In this document: piece by piece, positions 18,223 to 27,693 of the stretch
Position numbering within the stretch: the stretch's first letter is position 1
How the letters are laid out: every line of letters starts with the position of its first letter
Assembly (NCBI RefSeq): GCF_020783655.1
Contig: NZ_JAJGQH010000017.1
Coordinates: forward strand, 62,001 to 126,000
DNA: 64,000 nt
Direction: 5' to 3'
From: Xanthomonas melonis
GTDB taxonomy: Bacteria > Pseudomonadota > Gammaproteobacteria > Xanthomonadales > Xanthomonadaceae
Translations under genes and position numbers: made by a program
Notes under the pieces: model-generated
What the model saw: the letters and a program-made list of their open reading frames with translations, nothing else
Database searches by the model: none
What the model was told of the DNA's origin: nothing

Positions 18223-20439
18223 ATGAGCGAACAACTTCCCCTGCTGATCGAACTGGGCACCGAAGAGCTGCCGGTCAAGGCGCTGCCGGGTCTGGCACAG
18301 GCCTTTTTCGATGGCGTGCTGAACGGCCTGGAAAAGCGCGGCGTCGCCGTCACCCGCGGCGATGCCAGGCCGCTGTCCACGCCGCGTCGCCTGGCGGTGC
18401 TGTTGCCGGGCGTGGCCACCGAGCAGCCGGAGCAGCGCTCGGAAGTGCTGGGGCCGTATCTCAACATCGCGCTGGATGCGCAGGGCCAGCCGACCAAGGC
18501 ACTGGCCGGCTTCGCTGCCAAGGCCGGCATCGACTGGAGCGCGCTGGAGCGCACCAGCGACGCCAAGGGCGAGCGCTTCGTGCACCGCGCAGTGACGCCG
18601 GGCGCGCGCACCGCGGATCTGCTGCCGGAGATCCTGCGCGACGCCATTGCCGCGATGCCCATTCCCAAGCCGATGCGCTGGGGCGCGCACGAATACGCCT
18701 TCGCACGGCCGGTGCAGTGGCTGGTGCTGCTGTTCGGCAGCGAGGTGATTCCGGCCGAATTGCTGGGTGTGCGCGGCGATCGCGTGACGCGCGGTCACCG
18801 CTTCATGCATGAAGGCGCCGTGTCGCTGGCCGCTCCGGGCGACTACATCGACGCACTGCGCGCCGCGCACGTGCTGGTGGATGCCGACGCGCGCCGCGCC
18901 CGCATCGTCGAAGAAGTGGAAGCCGCCGCACAGCAGGCCGGCGGCAGCGCGCGCATCAGCGACGACAATCTGGAGCAGGTGGTCAACCTGGTCGAATGGC
19001 CATCGGCGGTGCTGTGCAGTTTCGAGCGCGATTTCCTGGCGGTGCCGCAGGAAGCGCTGATCGAAACCATGGAGATCAACCAGAAGTTCTTCCCGGTCCT
19101 CGATGCCGGCGGCAAGCTGACCGAGCAGTTCATCGGCATCGCCAATATCGTCTCCAGGGACGTTGCCGAAGTGGCCAAGGGCTACGAGCGCGTCATCCGC
19201 CCGCGTTTTGCCGACGCCAAGTTCTTCTTCGACGAAGACCTCAAGCAGGGGCTGGAGGCGATGGGCGACGGCCTGCGCACGGTGACCTACCAGGCAAAGC
19301 TGGGTACGGTGGCCGACAAGGTCGCGCGCGTGGCGGCACTGGCCGAAGCGATCGCGCCGCAGGTGGGCGCCGACCCCGCGCAGGCGCGTCGCGCAGCGGA
19401 ACTGGCCAAGAACGACCTGCAATCGCGCATGGTCAACGAATTCCCGGAACTGCAGGGCATTGCCGGGCGCCATTACGCCACCGCCGCCGGCGAGCCCGGC
19501 GAAATCGCGCTGGCCATCGACGAGGCCTACCAACCGCGCTTTGCCGGCGACGACATCGCACTGTCGCCGCTGGGCAAGGTGCTGGCGATCGCCGAGCGGC
19601 TGGATACGTTGGCCGGTGGGTTTGCAGCTGGGTTGAAGCCGACCGGCAACAAGGATCCGTTCGCGTTGCGGCGTAATGCGTTGGGATTGGCGCGGACCAT
19701 CATCGAGAGTGGGTTTGATCTGAACCTCGGGGAGTGGATCATGAAGGCACTGATCCTGCTCGCAGCTCAACCAGGCGCGGCACGGATCGAAAGCCTAGGC
19801 TTCTTCGCCAAGCTGGTCGAAGAGGAAGCGGACTATCTGAATCGACCCCAGTCCGTGGATATCGACCGACTGGAGCGCCTGCGGATTCGAGCACTCCGCA
19901 TCCTGGGATCCGATGCGCCCGAGATCGATACGGAAATCTACAACTTCATCCTCGACCGCCTAAAAAGCTACTACGCCGACAAAGGCGTTCCCGCCTCCCA
20001 CTTCAACGCGGTCGCAGAATTGCAACTCGGCTCCCTCTACGACTTCGACCGCCGCATCGACGCCATCGGCAATTTCGCCACCCTGCCCGAGGCCGAAGCG
20101 CTGGCTGCGGCCAACAAGCGCATCCGCAACATCCTGCGCAAGGTGGAAGGCGAGATCCCCGGCGACATCGATCCCACGCTGCTGCGCGAACCGGCTGAAC
20201 AGGCCCTGGCCGAAGCGGTGGAAGCGGCCATCGGCGACACCGGCGATGCCTTGCATCGCCACGACTACGTCGCCGTGCTCGCACGCCTGGCGCGCCTGCG
20301 CCCGCAGGTGGATGCGTTCTTCGACGGCGTGATGGTCAATGCCGACGATCCGCAGCTGCGTGCCAACCGGCTCGCCCTGCTGAAGAAACTCGGCGACCGC
20401 CTCGGCAGCGTCGCCGCCATCGAGCATCTGTCCAGTTGA
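18223..20439 (+). CDS. glyS: glycyl-tRNA synthetase beta subunit, with an apparent internal insertion
   Basis: tRNA-binding beta subunit of glycyl-tRNA synthetase, 738 aa, about 50 longer than E. coli GlyS (689). N-terminus [23 protein letters not shown]-type segment [13 protein letters not shown], and the C-terminal anticodon-binding domain ([19 protein letters not shown] onward) are intact. ATG 18223 gives [10 protein letters not shown]. Bases ~19,730-19,960 encode an extra or rewritten stretch ([33 protein letters not shown]) whose codon choice differs from flanking DNA. Confidence 0.95.
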   Translation: MSEQLPLLIELGTEELPVKALPGLAQAFFDGVLNGLEKRGVAVTRGDARPLSTPRRLAVLLPGVATEQPEQRSEVLGPYLNIALDAQGQPTKALAGFAAKAGIDWSALERTSDAKGERFVHRAVTPGARTADLLPEILRDAIAAMPIPKPMRWGAHEYAFARPVQWLVLLFGSEVIPAELLGVRGDRVTRGHRFMHEGAVSLAAPGDYIDALRAAHVLVDADARRARIVEEVEAAAQQAGGSARISDDNLEQVVNLVEWPSAVLCSFERDFLAVPQEALIETMEINQKFFPVLDAGGKLTEQFIGIANIVSRDVAEVAKGYERVIRPRFADAKFFFDEDLKQGLEAMGDGLRTVTYQAKLGTVADKVARVAALAEAIAPQVGADPAQARRAAELAKNDLQSRMVNEFPELQGIAGRHYATAAGEPGEIALAIDEAYQPRFAGDDIALSPLGKVLAIAERLDTLAGGFAAGLKPTGNKDPFALRRNALGLARTIIESGFDLNLGEWIMKALILLAAQPGAARIESLGFFAKLVEEEADYLNRPQSVDIDRLERLRIRALRILGSDAPEIDTEIYNFILDRLKSYYADKGVPASHFNAVAELQLGSLYDFDRRIDAIGNFATLPEAEALAAANKRIRNILRKVEGEIPGDIDPTLLREPAEQALAEAVEAAIGDTGDALHRHDYVAVLARLARLRPQVDAFFDGVMVNADDPQLRANRLALLKKLGDRLGSVAAIEHLSS

Positions 20440-20781
20440 GGGCACGATGCATGCCGGGGCCAGGCACGGCACCTAGGCAGCGCGGCGGGTGGTGTGAGCC
20501 GAAGTGGCGGACACACCCACGGATCGCTCCAGGGTGGCGACCTGCGAAGCCGACCAGTTCATGCCGAGCGCGGCGATGCCAGTGGCATCGCTGCGGGGCC
20601 CCCGAGGCGGGGTCCGCAGCCGGTCAGTCCCGCGCGCGCGGTGATAGCGCTTCGTCGCGTCCTCTTCGCTCGCTGGATGTCGGATAGCCGCGTGCATGCG
20701 CGCGTGACAAGCGACATGGCACTCTCGCCTTCTAGACGTCCCATTAACAGACCCGAGCGGTCCTGCCGGTATCCTGCGCCG
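20440..20781. other. 342-bp gap between glyS and tamA
   Basis: No gene is supported. A TATCCT hexamer at 20770-20775, with TTAACA at 20744-20749 (20-bp spacing), is the only promoter-like signal and lies just 6 bp from the tamA ATG. Confidence 0.5.
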
Positions 20782-22566
20782 ATGCGATTCATCTTCCGGG
20801 TCCGCCCCGTCCTGCTGCTCTTGTGCGTCCTGGCGGGCCCCGCCTTCGCACGCGCAACCATCGACAAGATCGAGATCAAGGGTCTGGACGAAGGCGACGA
20901 TGCCGAGATGATCGAGAACATCGAGGTCTCGTTGTCCCTGTATGAGGCCGTCGGCAAGGAGCAGGGCGAGTCGCGGCTGGAATACCTGCTGGCGCAGGCC
21001 GAGCGGCAGACGCGCGAGGCGCTGGAGCCGTTCGGCTACTACTCGCCCACCATCGATCTGGCGGCCCCGCGCAACGGCGACCGGGTGACGGTGGTGATCA
21101 CGGTGGAGCGCGGCGAACCGGTGCGGGTGCGCACCTCGCACATCTCCATCACCGGTTGGGCCGAACAGGACCGCTACCTGGGCCAGGACCTGAAGCAGTT
21201 CGAGCCGCGCCCGGGCCAGGTGTTCAGCCACCCGCAGTACGAATCCAGCAAGGTGCGCATCACCCGTCGCCTGGCCGAGCGCGGCTATTTTGACGCCGAC
21301 CTCACCCGCCGCCGGGTCGCGGTGACGCGCGCCGAGCAGGCCGCCGACATCGATCTCAACTGGGACAGCGGCCGGCGCTACGACATGGGCAAGGTGCGCT
21401 TCGACTACGACTACTTCCGCCCGGGACTGTTCGAGCCGTTGGTGTACTGGGAAGAAGGCAGCTACTACCACGAAGGCAAACTGGATCGGCTGCGCGAGTC
21501 GCTGACCAAGCTGGATTACTTCAGCACCATCGATATCCAGCCCAAGCCCGAGGAAGCCGATGCCGATGGCCGCGTGCCGGTGGACGTCAAGCTCACCCGC
21601 GCCAAGCGCACCATCTACACCTCCGGCCTGAGCTACGGCAGCGAGAGCGGGGCCGGCGTGCGCGGCGGGGTGGAGCGGCGCTATGTGAATTCGCGCGGCC
21701 ACAAGATGGACACGCAGCTGGACTATGCGCAGAACCGCAAGAGCCTGACCTCCAGCTATCGGGTGCCCGCCTTCCGTTGGCTGGACGGCTGGTACACCGC
21801 CTCGGTGCGGCTGTACGACGAGCAGACCGAATACATCGACCTGCGCAACATCAAGCTTACCGGCAGCCGCAGTGGCCAGATCAACGAGCGCTGGAGCGCC
21901 ATTGCCTCGATCAACGCCTTGCGCGAGCGGTGGCGTTTCAGCAGCGGCGACGACTTCGAAGGCGCGGTGTACGAGACCTCCACGCTGATCTATCCGCAGC
22001 TGCAGGCCAACTACGTCAATGTCGACGACCGCCTGTTCCCGCGCAGCGGCGTGTCGGGGCAGATGTTCATCCGCGGCGGCGCCGAGGGGGCCGGTTCGGA
22101 CACCAATTTCGGCCAGCTGTACGGGCAGTTGCGCTGGTTCCTGGGCGCCGGCGACAACGGCCGGCTGATCCTGCGCGGCGAAGGCGGCACCACCTGGACC
22201 AGCGACTTGGTCGCGATGCCGCCGAGCCTGCGCTTCTTCGCCGGCGGCGCCAACAGCATTCGCGGCTATGCCTTTCGCGAAGTCGGCCCGCGCACGCCCA
22301 GGCCGGACGAATTCGCGCTCGGTGCCAAGAACGTGGTGACCGCCAGCGCCGAATACGAGCATTACCTCAAGGGTGGCCCATGGGGCGGGGCAGTGTTCGT
22401 CGATGGCGGCAGCGCCTTCGACGACCGGCCTGACTGGCACACGGGCATCGGCTTCGGCCTGCGCTGGCGCTCGCCGGTCGGCCCGGTGCGAGTGGATATC
22501 GCGCATGGCCTGAACGATCCCGACTCGCAGTTCCAGCTCTATATCGATATCGGGGCCAACCTGTGA
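20782..22566 (+). CDS. tamA: TamA, outer-membrane component of the translocation and assembly module
   Basis: Omp85-family outer-membrane barrel working with TamB in envelope assembly. 594 aa. A signal peptide (FRVRPVLLLLCVLAGPAFA) is followed by POTRA domains (~22-260) and the 16-strand barrel. The lid-lock-type motif VRGY-like SIRGYAFREVGP is at about residue 490, and the chain ends IDIGANL with the expected C-terminal beta signal. ATG 20782 follows a TATCCT hexamer by only 6 bp. Its stop overlaps tamB (GTGA). Confidence 0.95.
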   Translation: MRFIFRVRPVLLLLCVLAGPAFARATIDKIEIKGLDEGDDAEMIENIEVSLSLYEAVGKEQGESRLEYLLAQAERQTREALEPFGYYSPTIDLAAPRNGDRVTVVITVERGEPVRVRTSHISITGWAEQDRYLGQDLKQFEPRPGQVFSHPQYESSKVRITRRLAERGYFDADLTRRRVAVTRAEQAADIDLNWDSGRRYDMGKVRFDYDYFRPGLFEPLVYWEEGSYYHEGKLDRLRESLTKLDYFSTIDIQPKPEEADADGRVPVDVKLTRAKRTIYTSGLSYGSESGAGVRGGVERRYVNSRGHKMDTQLDYAQNRKSLTSSYRVPAFRWLDGWYTASVRLYDEQTEYIDLRNIKLTGSRSGQINERWSAIASINALRERWRFSSGDDFEGAVYETSTLIYPQLQANYVNVDDRLFPRSGVSGQMFIRGGAEGAGSDTNFGQLYGQLRWFLGAGDNGRLILRGEGGTTWTSDLVAMPPSLRFFAGGANSIRGYAFREVGPRTPRPDEFALGAKNVVTASAEYEHYLKGGPWGGAVFVDGGSAFDDRPDWHTGIGFGLRWRSPVGPVRVDIAHGLNDPDSQFQLYIDIGANL

Positions 22567-25500
22567 GCACACCCACTCCGCCCGCCGCACCGCGCCGCGC
22601 GCGTTTCTATCGCCGGCGCCGCTTCTGGGTGGGCTCGGGGCTGACCGTGCTGGGGTTGGTGCTGCTGGCCCTGATCGCGCTCTATTGGCTGCTGCAGACC
22701 GTGGCCGGGCGCGATGTATTGCTGGCGCAAGTGGTGGCGCGGTTGCCGGTGGGCGCCAGCTTCACCTATGCCAGCGTCGAAGGCCCGGTGGCCGGCCCGC
22801 TGACCTTGCGCAATGTCGACTTCAAGTATCAGGACATCCACTTCACCGCCGAGCGCGTGTATCTGGAGCCGGACCTGCGCCCGCTGCTGGGGCGCAAGCT
22901 GCAGTTGGATGCGGTGCAGGTCAGCAACGCCTCATTGAATCTGGGCAAGAGCGACGAACCGTTCAAGCTCCCCAGCTGGCCCGAATCGCTGCCGCAGATC
23001 ACCGTGCCACTGGCGATCCAGGCCGACAGGATCGATGTGCAGAACCTGCGCATCACCCAGCTGCAGCAACCGATGGTCGTCCTGCACAGGGTGCAGGGCG
23101 GGCTGGAAGTGGCCACCGGCGAACTGCGTACGCGCGCGCTGGTGATCGATACCGACAAGGGCGATTTCCGCCTGCACGGCGATTACGTGCCCAACGACGA
23201 CTACCGCGCCGATCTCACCGCCACCGCCGTGCTGCCGGCTCCACGCGGGCGCACCCCGGCCAGCCTGGGGCTGGTGGCGCGCGGGGATCTGGCCAAGATG
23301 GAAGTGGCCATTGCCGGCCGCGCGCCGGCACCGTTGCAGGCCAGCCTGGTATTCACCGGCCGCGACGACCCCAGCTGGGCGTTCAAGGCGGTGACCGAGG
23401 CGTTGGACACGGCGCTGTTGATTCCCGCCGCCGAGGGGCAGACCGCTCCCCCCGCCACGCCGATCGCACTGAGCCTGCAGGCCTCCGGCAAGGGCGGCAA
23501 CGCCGATCTGCAGGGCAGCATCCGCCAAGGGGAACTGAGCGCTACCCTGCAGCCTTCGCATCTCCGCCTGGCCGACCAGGTCCTCACGGTCGAACCGTTG
23601 GTGATCGAGACCTTCGAAGGCCGCACGCAATTGCGCGGCTCCGCCGATTTCCGCGATCCCCAGAATCCGAGCTTCCGGTTCGCGGTCAATGCCGGCGGCC
23701 TGCGCTTCACCCCGGCCCCGGACCCCGCCACACCCGATGCGCCGGTGGTCCCGGTGGAGCTGAGCGAAGCGCGCCTGGGCGTGGCCGGTACCCTGAAGGC
23801 ATGGGCGGCGATCGGCCGCGCCACCGTGGAGCGCGACGGGCAGCAGGCCAAGCTGGTGTTCGACACGCGCGGCAACGACCAGCGCGCCCAGCTCAAGCAG
23901 GTGCAGGCCGCCACCCCGGGTGGCGCGCTGGATCTGACCGGCGAGGTGGGCTGGACGCCGGAGCTGCACTGGGACCTCGCCGCGCAACTGTCCAAGTTCG
24001 ATCCGGGCTATTTCGCGCCGGGCTGGAACGGCAACCTGTCCGGCACGATCGCCTCCAAGGGCCGCCAGCTGCCGGCCCCCGCGGGCGGGGTATCGCCGGG
24101 CCTGGAAGCCACCGCACAGGTGTCCAGTCTGCGTGGGCAGCTGCGCCAGCGCGCGCTATCGGCCGACGGCAAGTTCGCGCTGCGCGGCGAACAGGGCGAG
24201 GGCGAGCTGCAACTGGCGCTGGGCGCCAGCCGCATCACCGCCAAGGGCAAGGTCGGCGATCAATTGGATATCGCCGCGCAACTGCAGCCGCTGCAGCTGG
24301 ACGATGTGCTGCCCGGCGCCACCGGCGTGGTGCGTGGACAGTTGCAGATCGGCGGTAAGCGCAATGCGCCGGACATCACCGCCGATATCGCCGGCAACGG
24401 CCTGCGCTGGAACAGCTACAGCGCGCAGAGCATCAGCCTGCGTGGCCGGCTGCCGTGGCGCGGCAGCGATGGGCAACTCGCATTGCAAGGCACCGCCATC
24501 GAAGCCGGCGTGGTGCTGGACAGCGTGCGCGTGCAGGCACGCGGTGCGGTGGAGGCGCTGCGCCTGGAGGCCGACATCGCCAATGCCATGGCCAGCCTCG
24601 CCCTGCAGGGCGATGTGCGTCGCAACGGCGCGCGCTGGCAGGGCCAGCTGGCCACGCTGCGCATCGCGCCGGTCAAAGGCGATGCCTGGGCGCTGCGGCA
24701 GCCGGCGCAGTTCAGTACCGACGGCGCCGCCTTCACCCTGTCCGATACCTGCCTGGGCGCCGCCACCGGCGGTGCGCTGTGCGCCAGCGCCAACTGGCCG
24801 CGCGACGGCATGGTGGTGCATGGCGATGCCTTGCCGCTGTCGCTGGTGCAGCCGTGGCTGCCCAAGCAGGAAGGCCGGCAGATCTATCTCCGTGGCGAGC
24901 TCACCGTCGATGGCAGCTTCAAGCCACGCGGCAATGCCTGGGAGGGCAGCTTCCGGGTCGCCTCGCCGGAGGGCGGCATCCGCCTCGGCGAAACCCGTTA
25001 CGCCGCGGTGGCCGGCAACCCCAATCGTGGCGAGTTGCTGCGCTACGACCAGTTCAGCATGCAGGCCGATTTCACCCAGCAGCAGATCCAGGCCAAGCTG
25101 GGCATCGGCTTCCAGGGCGCCGGTTTCGTCGATGCCAAGTTCAACACCGGCTGGGATGCGTACGCGCCGCTCAACGGCGAGCTGTATCTCAACATGTCGC
25201 GGCTGTATTGGCTGGAGCTGGTGGTGGCCGACGTCGTGCGGCCCAAGGGCCTGGTCGAAGGCCATGTGAGCCTGCGCGGTACCCGCGACAAACCGCTGCT
25301 GGGCGGCGATGCCACCTTGAGCGATTTCACCGCCGAGTACCCGTCGATGGGCCTGACCCTGAGCGAGGGCAAGGGCCGCTTCGACGCGTTGCCGGATGGC
25401 TCGGCCAAGATCACCGCCTCGGCCAAGTCCGGTCCCGGCACGCTCACCATCGACGGCGGGCTGTCGTGGTTCGGCAGCAGCACGCCGCTGCTGCTCAATA

Positions 25501-26417
25501 TCCGCGGCGAGAACGTGCTGGCCTACAACACCAGCGAACTGCGCATCATCGCCAACCCGGACATGCAGTTCGGCATCGCCGACAACACCATGCAGCTACG
25601 CGGCAAGGTCACCGTGCCCGAAGCGGATATCGACCTGGAACGCCTGGACCGTGGCACTTCGGTGTCCGAAGACGTGGTGGTACTGGACCCGGTGGATCCG
25701 GAAGAAACCCCGGCCTCGCCGCTGGACATGGACCTGGCCATCGTGCTCGGCGACAAGGTCAACATGAGCGGCTTCGGCCTCAAGGGCGGGCTGAGCGGGC
25801 AGATGCAGATCCGCGCCCGCCCCGGCCGCGAGATGACCGCCAACGGCGGGCTGGATGTGCGCGGCCGCTACAAGGCCTATGGCCAGGACCTGACCATCAG
25901 CCGCGGCCAGCTGACCTGGAACAACAACATCGTCTCCGATCCACGCGTGAGCCTGCGTGCCGAACGCAAGGTGGGCGACGTCACCGCCGGCATCGACGTC
26001 AGCGGCCGCGCCGAATCGCCACGTGCCGATGTGTGGTCCGAGCCGGCAATGTCGCAATCGGAGGCGCTGTCGTACCTGGTACTCGGCCGCGGCCTGTCCA
26101 CCGCCAGCAGCGACGAGACCCAGCAGGTCAGTGCCGCCTCGGCTGCCCTGTCGGCCGGCAGCAGCCTGATCGCCTCGCAGATCGGCGCCAAGCTCGGCCT
26201 GGACGACGCCGGCGTCAGCCAATCCAGCACCCTGGGCTCGGTGGTGGGCTTCGGCAAGTATCTCTCGCCCAAACTCTACGTCGGCTACGGCGTCTCGATG
26301 ATCGGCAGCGGCTCGGTGCTCACCCTCAAATACCTGCTCAGCCGCGGCTTCGACATCGAAGCCGAATCCAGCACGGTGGAGACCAAGGGCTCGATCAATT
26401 GGCGGCGGGAGAAGTAG
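22563..26417 (+). CDS. tamB: TamB (DUF490), inner-membrane/periplasmic partner of TamA
   Basis: Very long AsmA-like bridge protein, 1284 aa (E. coli 1259). A single N-terminal membrane helix (residues ~20-45, WVGSGLTVLGLVLLALIAL) anchors it; the rest is repetitive beta structure for lipid transport or barrel assembly. The C-terminal DUF490 domain (~950-1284) shows TISRGQLTWNNN, YLVLGRGLS and SSLIASQIGAKLGLDD. GTG start overlapping tamA by 4 bp, a standard tamAB operon. Confidence 0.95.
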   Translation: MSTPTPPAAPRRARFYRRRRFWVGSGLTVLGLVLLALIALYWLLQTVAGRDVLLAQVVARLPVGASFTYASVEGPVAGPLTLRNVDFKYQDIHFTAERVYLEPDLRPLLGRKLQLDAVQVSNASLNLGKSDEPFKLPSWPESLPQITVPLAIQADRIDVQNLRITQLQQPMVVLHRVQGGLEVATGELRTRALVIDTDKGDFRLHGDYVPNDDYRADLTATAVLPAPRGRTPASLGLVARGDLAKMEVAIAGRAPAPLQASLVFTGRDDPSWAFKAVTEALDTALLIPAAEGQTAPPATPIALSLQASGKGGNADLQGSIRQGELSATLQPSHLRLADQVLTVEPLVIETFEGRTQLRGSADFRDPQNPSFRFAVNAGGLRFTPAPDPATPDAPVVPVELSEARLGVAGTLKAWAAIGRATVERDGQQAKLVFDTRGNDQRAQLKQVQAATPGGALDLTGEVGWTPELHWDLAAQLSKFDPGYFAPGWNGNLSGTIASKGRQLPAPAGGVSPGLEATAQVSSLRGQLRQRALSADGKFALRGEQGEGELQLALGASRITAKGKVGDQLDIAAQLQPLQLDDVLPGATGVVRGQLQIGGKRNAPDITADIAGNGLRWNSYSAQSISLRGRLPWRGSDGQLALQGTAIEAGVVLDSVRVQARGAVEALRLEADIANAMASLALQGDVRRNGARWQGQLATLRIAPVKGDAWALRQPAQFSTDGAAFTLSDTCLGAATGGALCASANWPRDGMVVHGDALPLSLVQPWLPKQEGRQIYLRGELTVDGSFKPRGNAWEGSFRVASPEGGIRLGETRYAAVAGNPNRGELLRYDQFSMQADFTQQQIQAKLGIGFQGAGFVDAKFNTGWDAYAPLNGELYLNMSRLYWLELVVADVVRPKGLVEGHVSLRGTRDKPLLGGDATLSDFTAEYPSMGLTLSEGKGRFDALPDGSAKITASAKSGPGTLTIDGGLSWFGSSTPLLLNIRGENVLAYNTSELRIIANPDMQFGIADNTMQLRGKVTVPEADIDLERLDRGTSVSEDVVVLDPVDPEETPASPLDMDLAIVLGDKVNMSGFGLKGGLSGQMQIRARPGREMTANGGLDVRGRYKAYGQDLTISRGQLTWNNNIVSDPRVSLRAERKVGDVTAGIDVSGRAESPRADVWSEPAMSQSEALSYLVLGRGLSTASSDETQQVSAASAALSAGSSLIASQIGAKLGLDDAGVSQSSTLGSVVGFGKYLSPKLYVGYGVSMIGSGSVLTLKYLLSRGFDIEAESSTVETKGSINWRREK

Positions 26418-26442
26418 GCGGCGGCCGACTTCTTGCCACGGA

Positions 26443-26471
26443 TTGACAAAGCTGACCCGGCTGTTCATGCT
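26443..26471 (+). promoter_or_regulatory. weak promoter candidate at the left edge of the RHS island
   Basis: A perfect TTGACA at 26443-26448 with CATGCT 17 bp downstream, about 90 bp upstream of the first island gene. The -10 match is poor. Confidence 0.3.
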
Positions 26472-26561
26472 GGTTGGAAGATGTATTCGCCATCACACAA
26501 GTATCTCCCGGGGGGATTCAAGGGGGCTGCCGTGGCCGTAAATCAACTCAGGGGAAGGCAA

Positions 26562-26906
26562 GTGTCTCATCGAGGACGCTGGGGTTTGCGGTACCTGTTG
26601 GTAATAGCGCTATTGCTCAGTGGCGGCGCCCACGCCGTGGAAGTGACCGCCAACGGCAAACTCTCTTTCGTAGAAAACGGTTGGTATGGAGAGGGGCTTT
26701 CCTTCGCACACTCCGCGCCCGTAGCGGGCTGCACCGGTGGCGCAAACAATTACGTTATCGATAAGAACCATCCGTCCTACCAGGAATTGCTTGCGATCGC
26801 ATTGACCGCATACACCCGCGAACTCGATGTCAAGTTGATCGTGGAGCCGGGCGTCTGCGGATTTGGCGTCCGCACAAAGATATTGGCGATGCGGTTGGCA
26901 AAATAA
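26562..26906 (+). CDS. small secreted protein, family member 1 of 5
   Basis: 114-aa protein with a signal peptide (LRYLLVIALLLSGGAHA) and a ~90-residue mature domain with two cysteines. GTG 26562 is chosen because AGGGGAAGG sits immediately upstream; the frame is open back to 26433. Shared pattern with the genes at 30260 and 35756: NGKLSFVENGWYGEGLSF, AGCTGGANNYVI, and SYQELLAIALTAYTRELDVK followed by a Cys. No named family is recognised. AT-richer than tamB upstream. It begins the island with RHS genes on the same strand. Confidence 0.7.
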   Translation: MSHRGRWGLRYLLVIALLLSGGAHAVEVTANGKLSFVENGWYGEGLSFAHSAPVAGCTGGANNYVIDKNHPSYQELLAIALTAYTRELDVKLIVEPGVCGFGVRTKILAMRLAK

Positions 26907-27166
26907 CAGTTGCTCCGATAGCGGGTAACCCCCTGCAGTTGGTGAGGTTATCTGCTGGACTGCAAGTGTTCGCTCTTTCGATGCGGATGTTTGGACAGTC
27001 CCGATGGAGAGCGAATTTCTGCCAGCCCTTCGAAGCAAGCCATCATAGAATGCAGCTCGCTCGTAGCTTTGCTGTTTCAGGTCGATTTCACTAAACATTT
27101 GGCGCACTCATGCCAAGCCACCGGTCGCCATGCATGTAGATGCGGCGCACCAAATCGCGAGGGAAT

Positions 27167-27490
27167 ATGAGAGTTCTTGCAGGATTGATCGTAATTTTGA
27201 GTTTGCTTGCGATGTCGGGCCCGGCGTATGCATTGCAGTCATTTACCGGACGAGTAGTCCGGGTCGAAGCGACCTATATGCCAACCCAAATTCCATTCAT
27301 CCTGAGCGAAGGTAATACAACATGCCCGGCTGGTAAACCGATCTACTGGTCCAGCCAAAATGTTGAAAATAACAAAGCAATCTACGCAACCTTAATCGCG
27401 GCGATGACTTCCGGAAAGAAAATAACGTTCATCGTTGATGACGGTGATCAGTCTTGCAGGGGTAAATTTTTGTATCTTGAAGACGCATGA
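27167..27490 (+). CDS. small secreted protein, family member 2 of 5
   Basis: 107-aa protein: signal peptide MRVLAGLIVILSLLAMSGPAYA, then FTGRVVRVEA, a Cys (TTCPAG), a helix NKAIYATLIAAMTSGKKITF and a second Cys (QSCRGK). The ATG at 27167 has GAGGGAAT upstream. Its stop codon overlaps the next ORF (ATGA), and that ORF overlaps the RHS middle-piece gene, so the three look like one transcript. It shares helix-plus-two-cysteine architecture with the other small secreted proteins of the island. Function unknown; the preceding 260 bp (26907-27166) show no gene. Confidence 0.7.
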   Translation: MRVLAGLIVILSLLAMSGPAYALQSFTGRVVRVEATYMPTQIPFILSEGNTTCPAGKPIYWSSQNVENNKAIYATLIAAMTSGKKITFIVDDGDQSCRGKFLYLEDA

Positions 27491-27693
27491 TTTATGAAGG
27501 CGTCCTCGATGCACAGTACGGCGGAGCATCGTGCAGATGTTCTATTGAAGAACAAGGGTTGCGGATCGCTTGGTTATCCGAGTGCGCTAAGGAAGGTGAT
27601 CGATTTCACCACACCTGTCGGCTCCCGGACCAGCGGAAAATGAAAGTCGAGCTGAGAAAAGTGAAAGTGAATCCACGAGGAAAAGATGAGTAA
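27487..27693 (+). CDS. small hypothetical ORF between secreted protein 2 and the RHS middle piece
   Basis: 68 codons, overlapping the upstream gene by 4 bp and the downstream gene by 8 bp. The product is charged, lacks a signal peptide and has four cysteines (SCRC, SECAK, HTC). No homology is recognised. Tight overlap on both sides supports a real gene; short length and no clear ribosome-binding site argue for caution. Confidence 0.4.
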   Translation: MIYEGVLDAQYGGASCRCSIEEQGLRIAWLSECAKEGDRFHHTCRLPDQRKMKVELRKVKVNPRGKDE

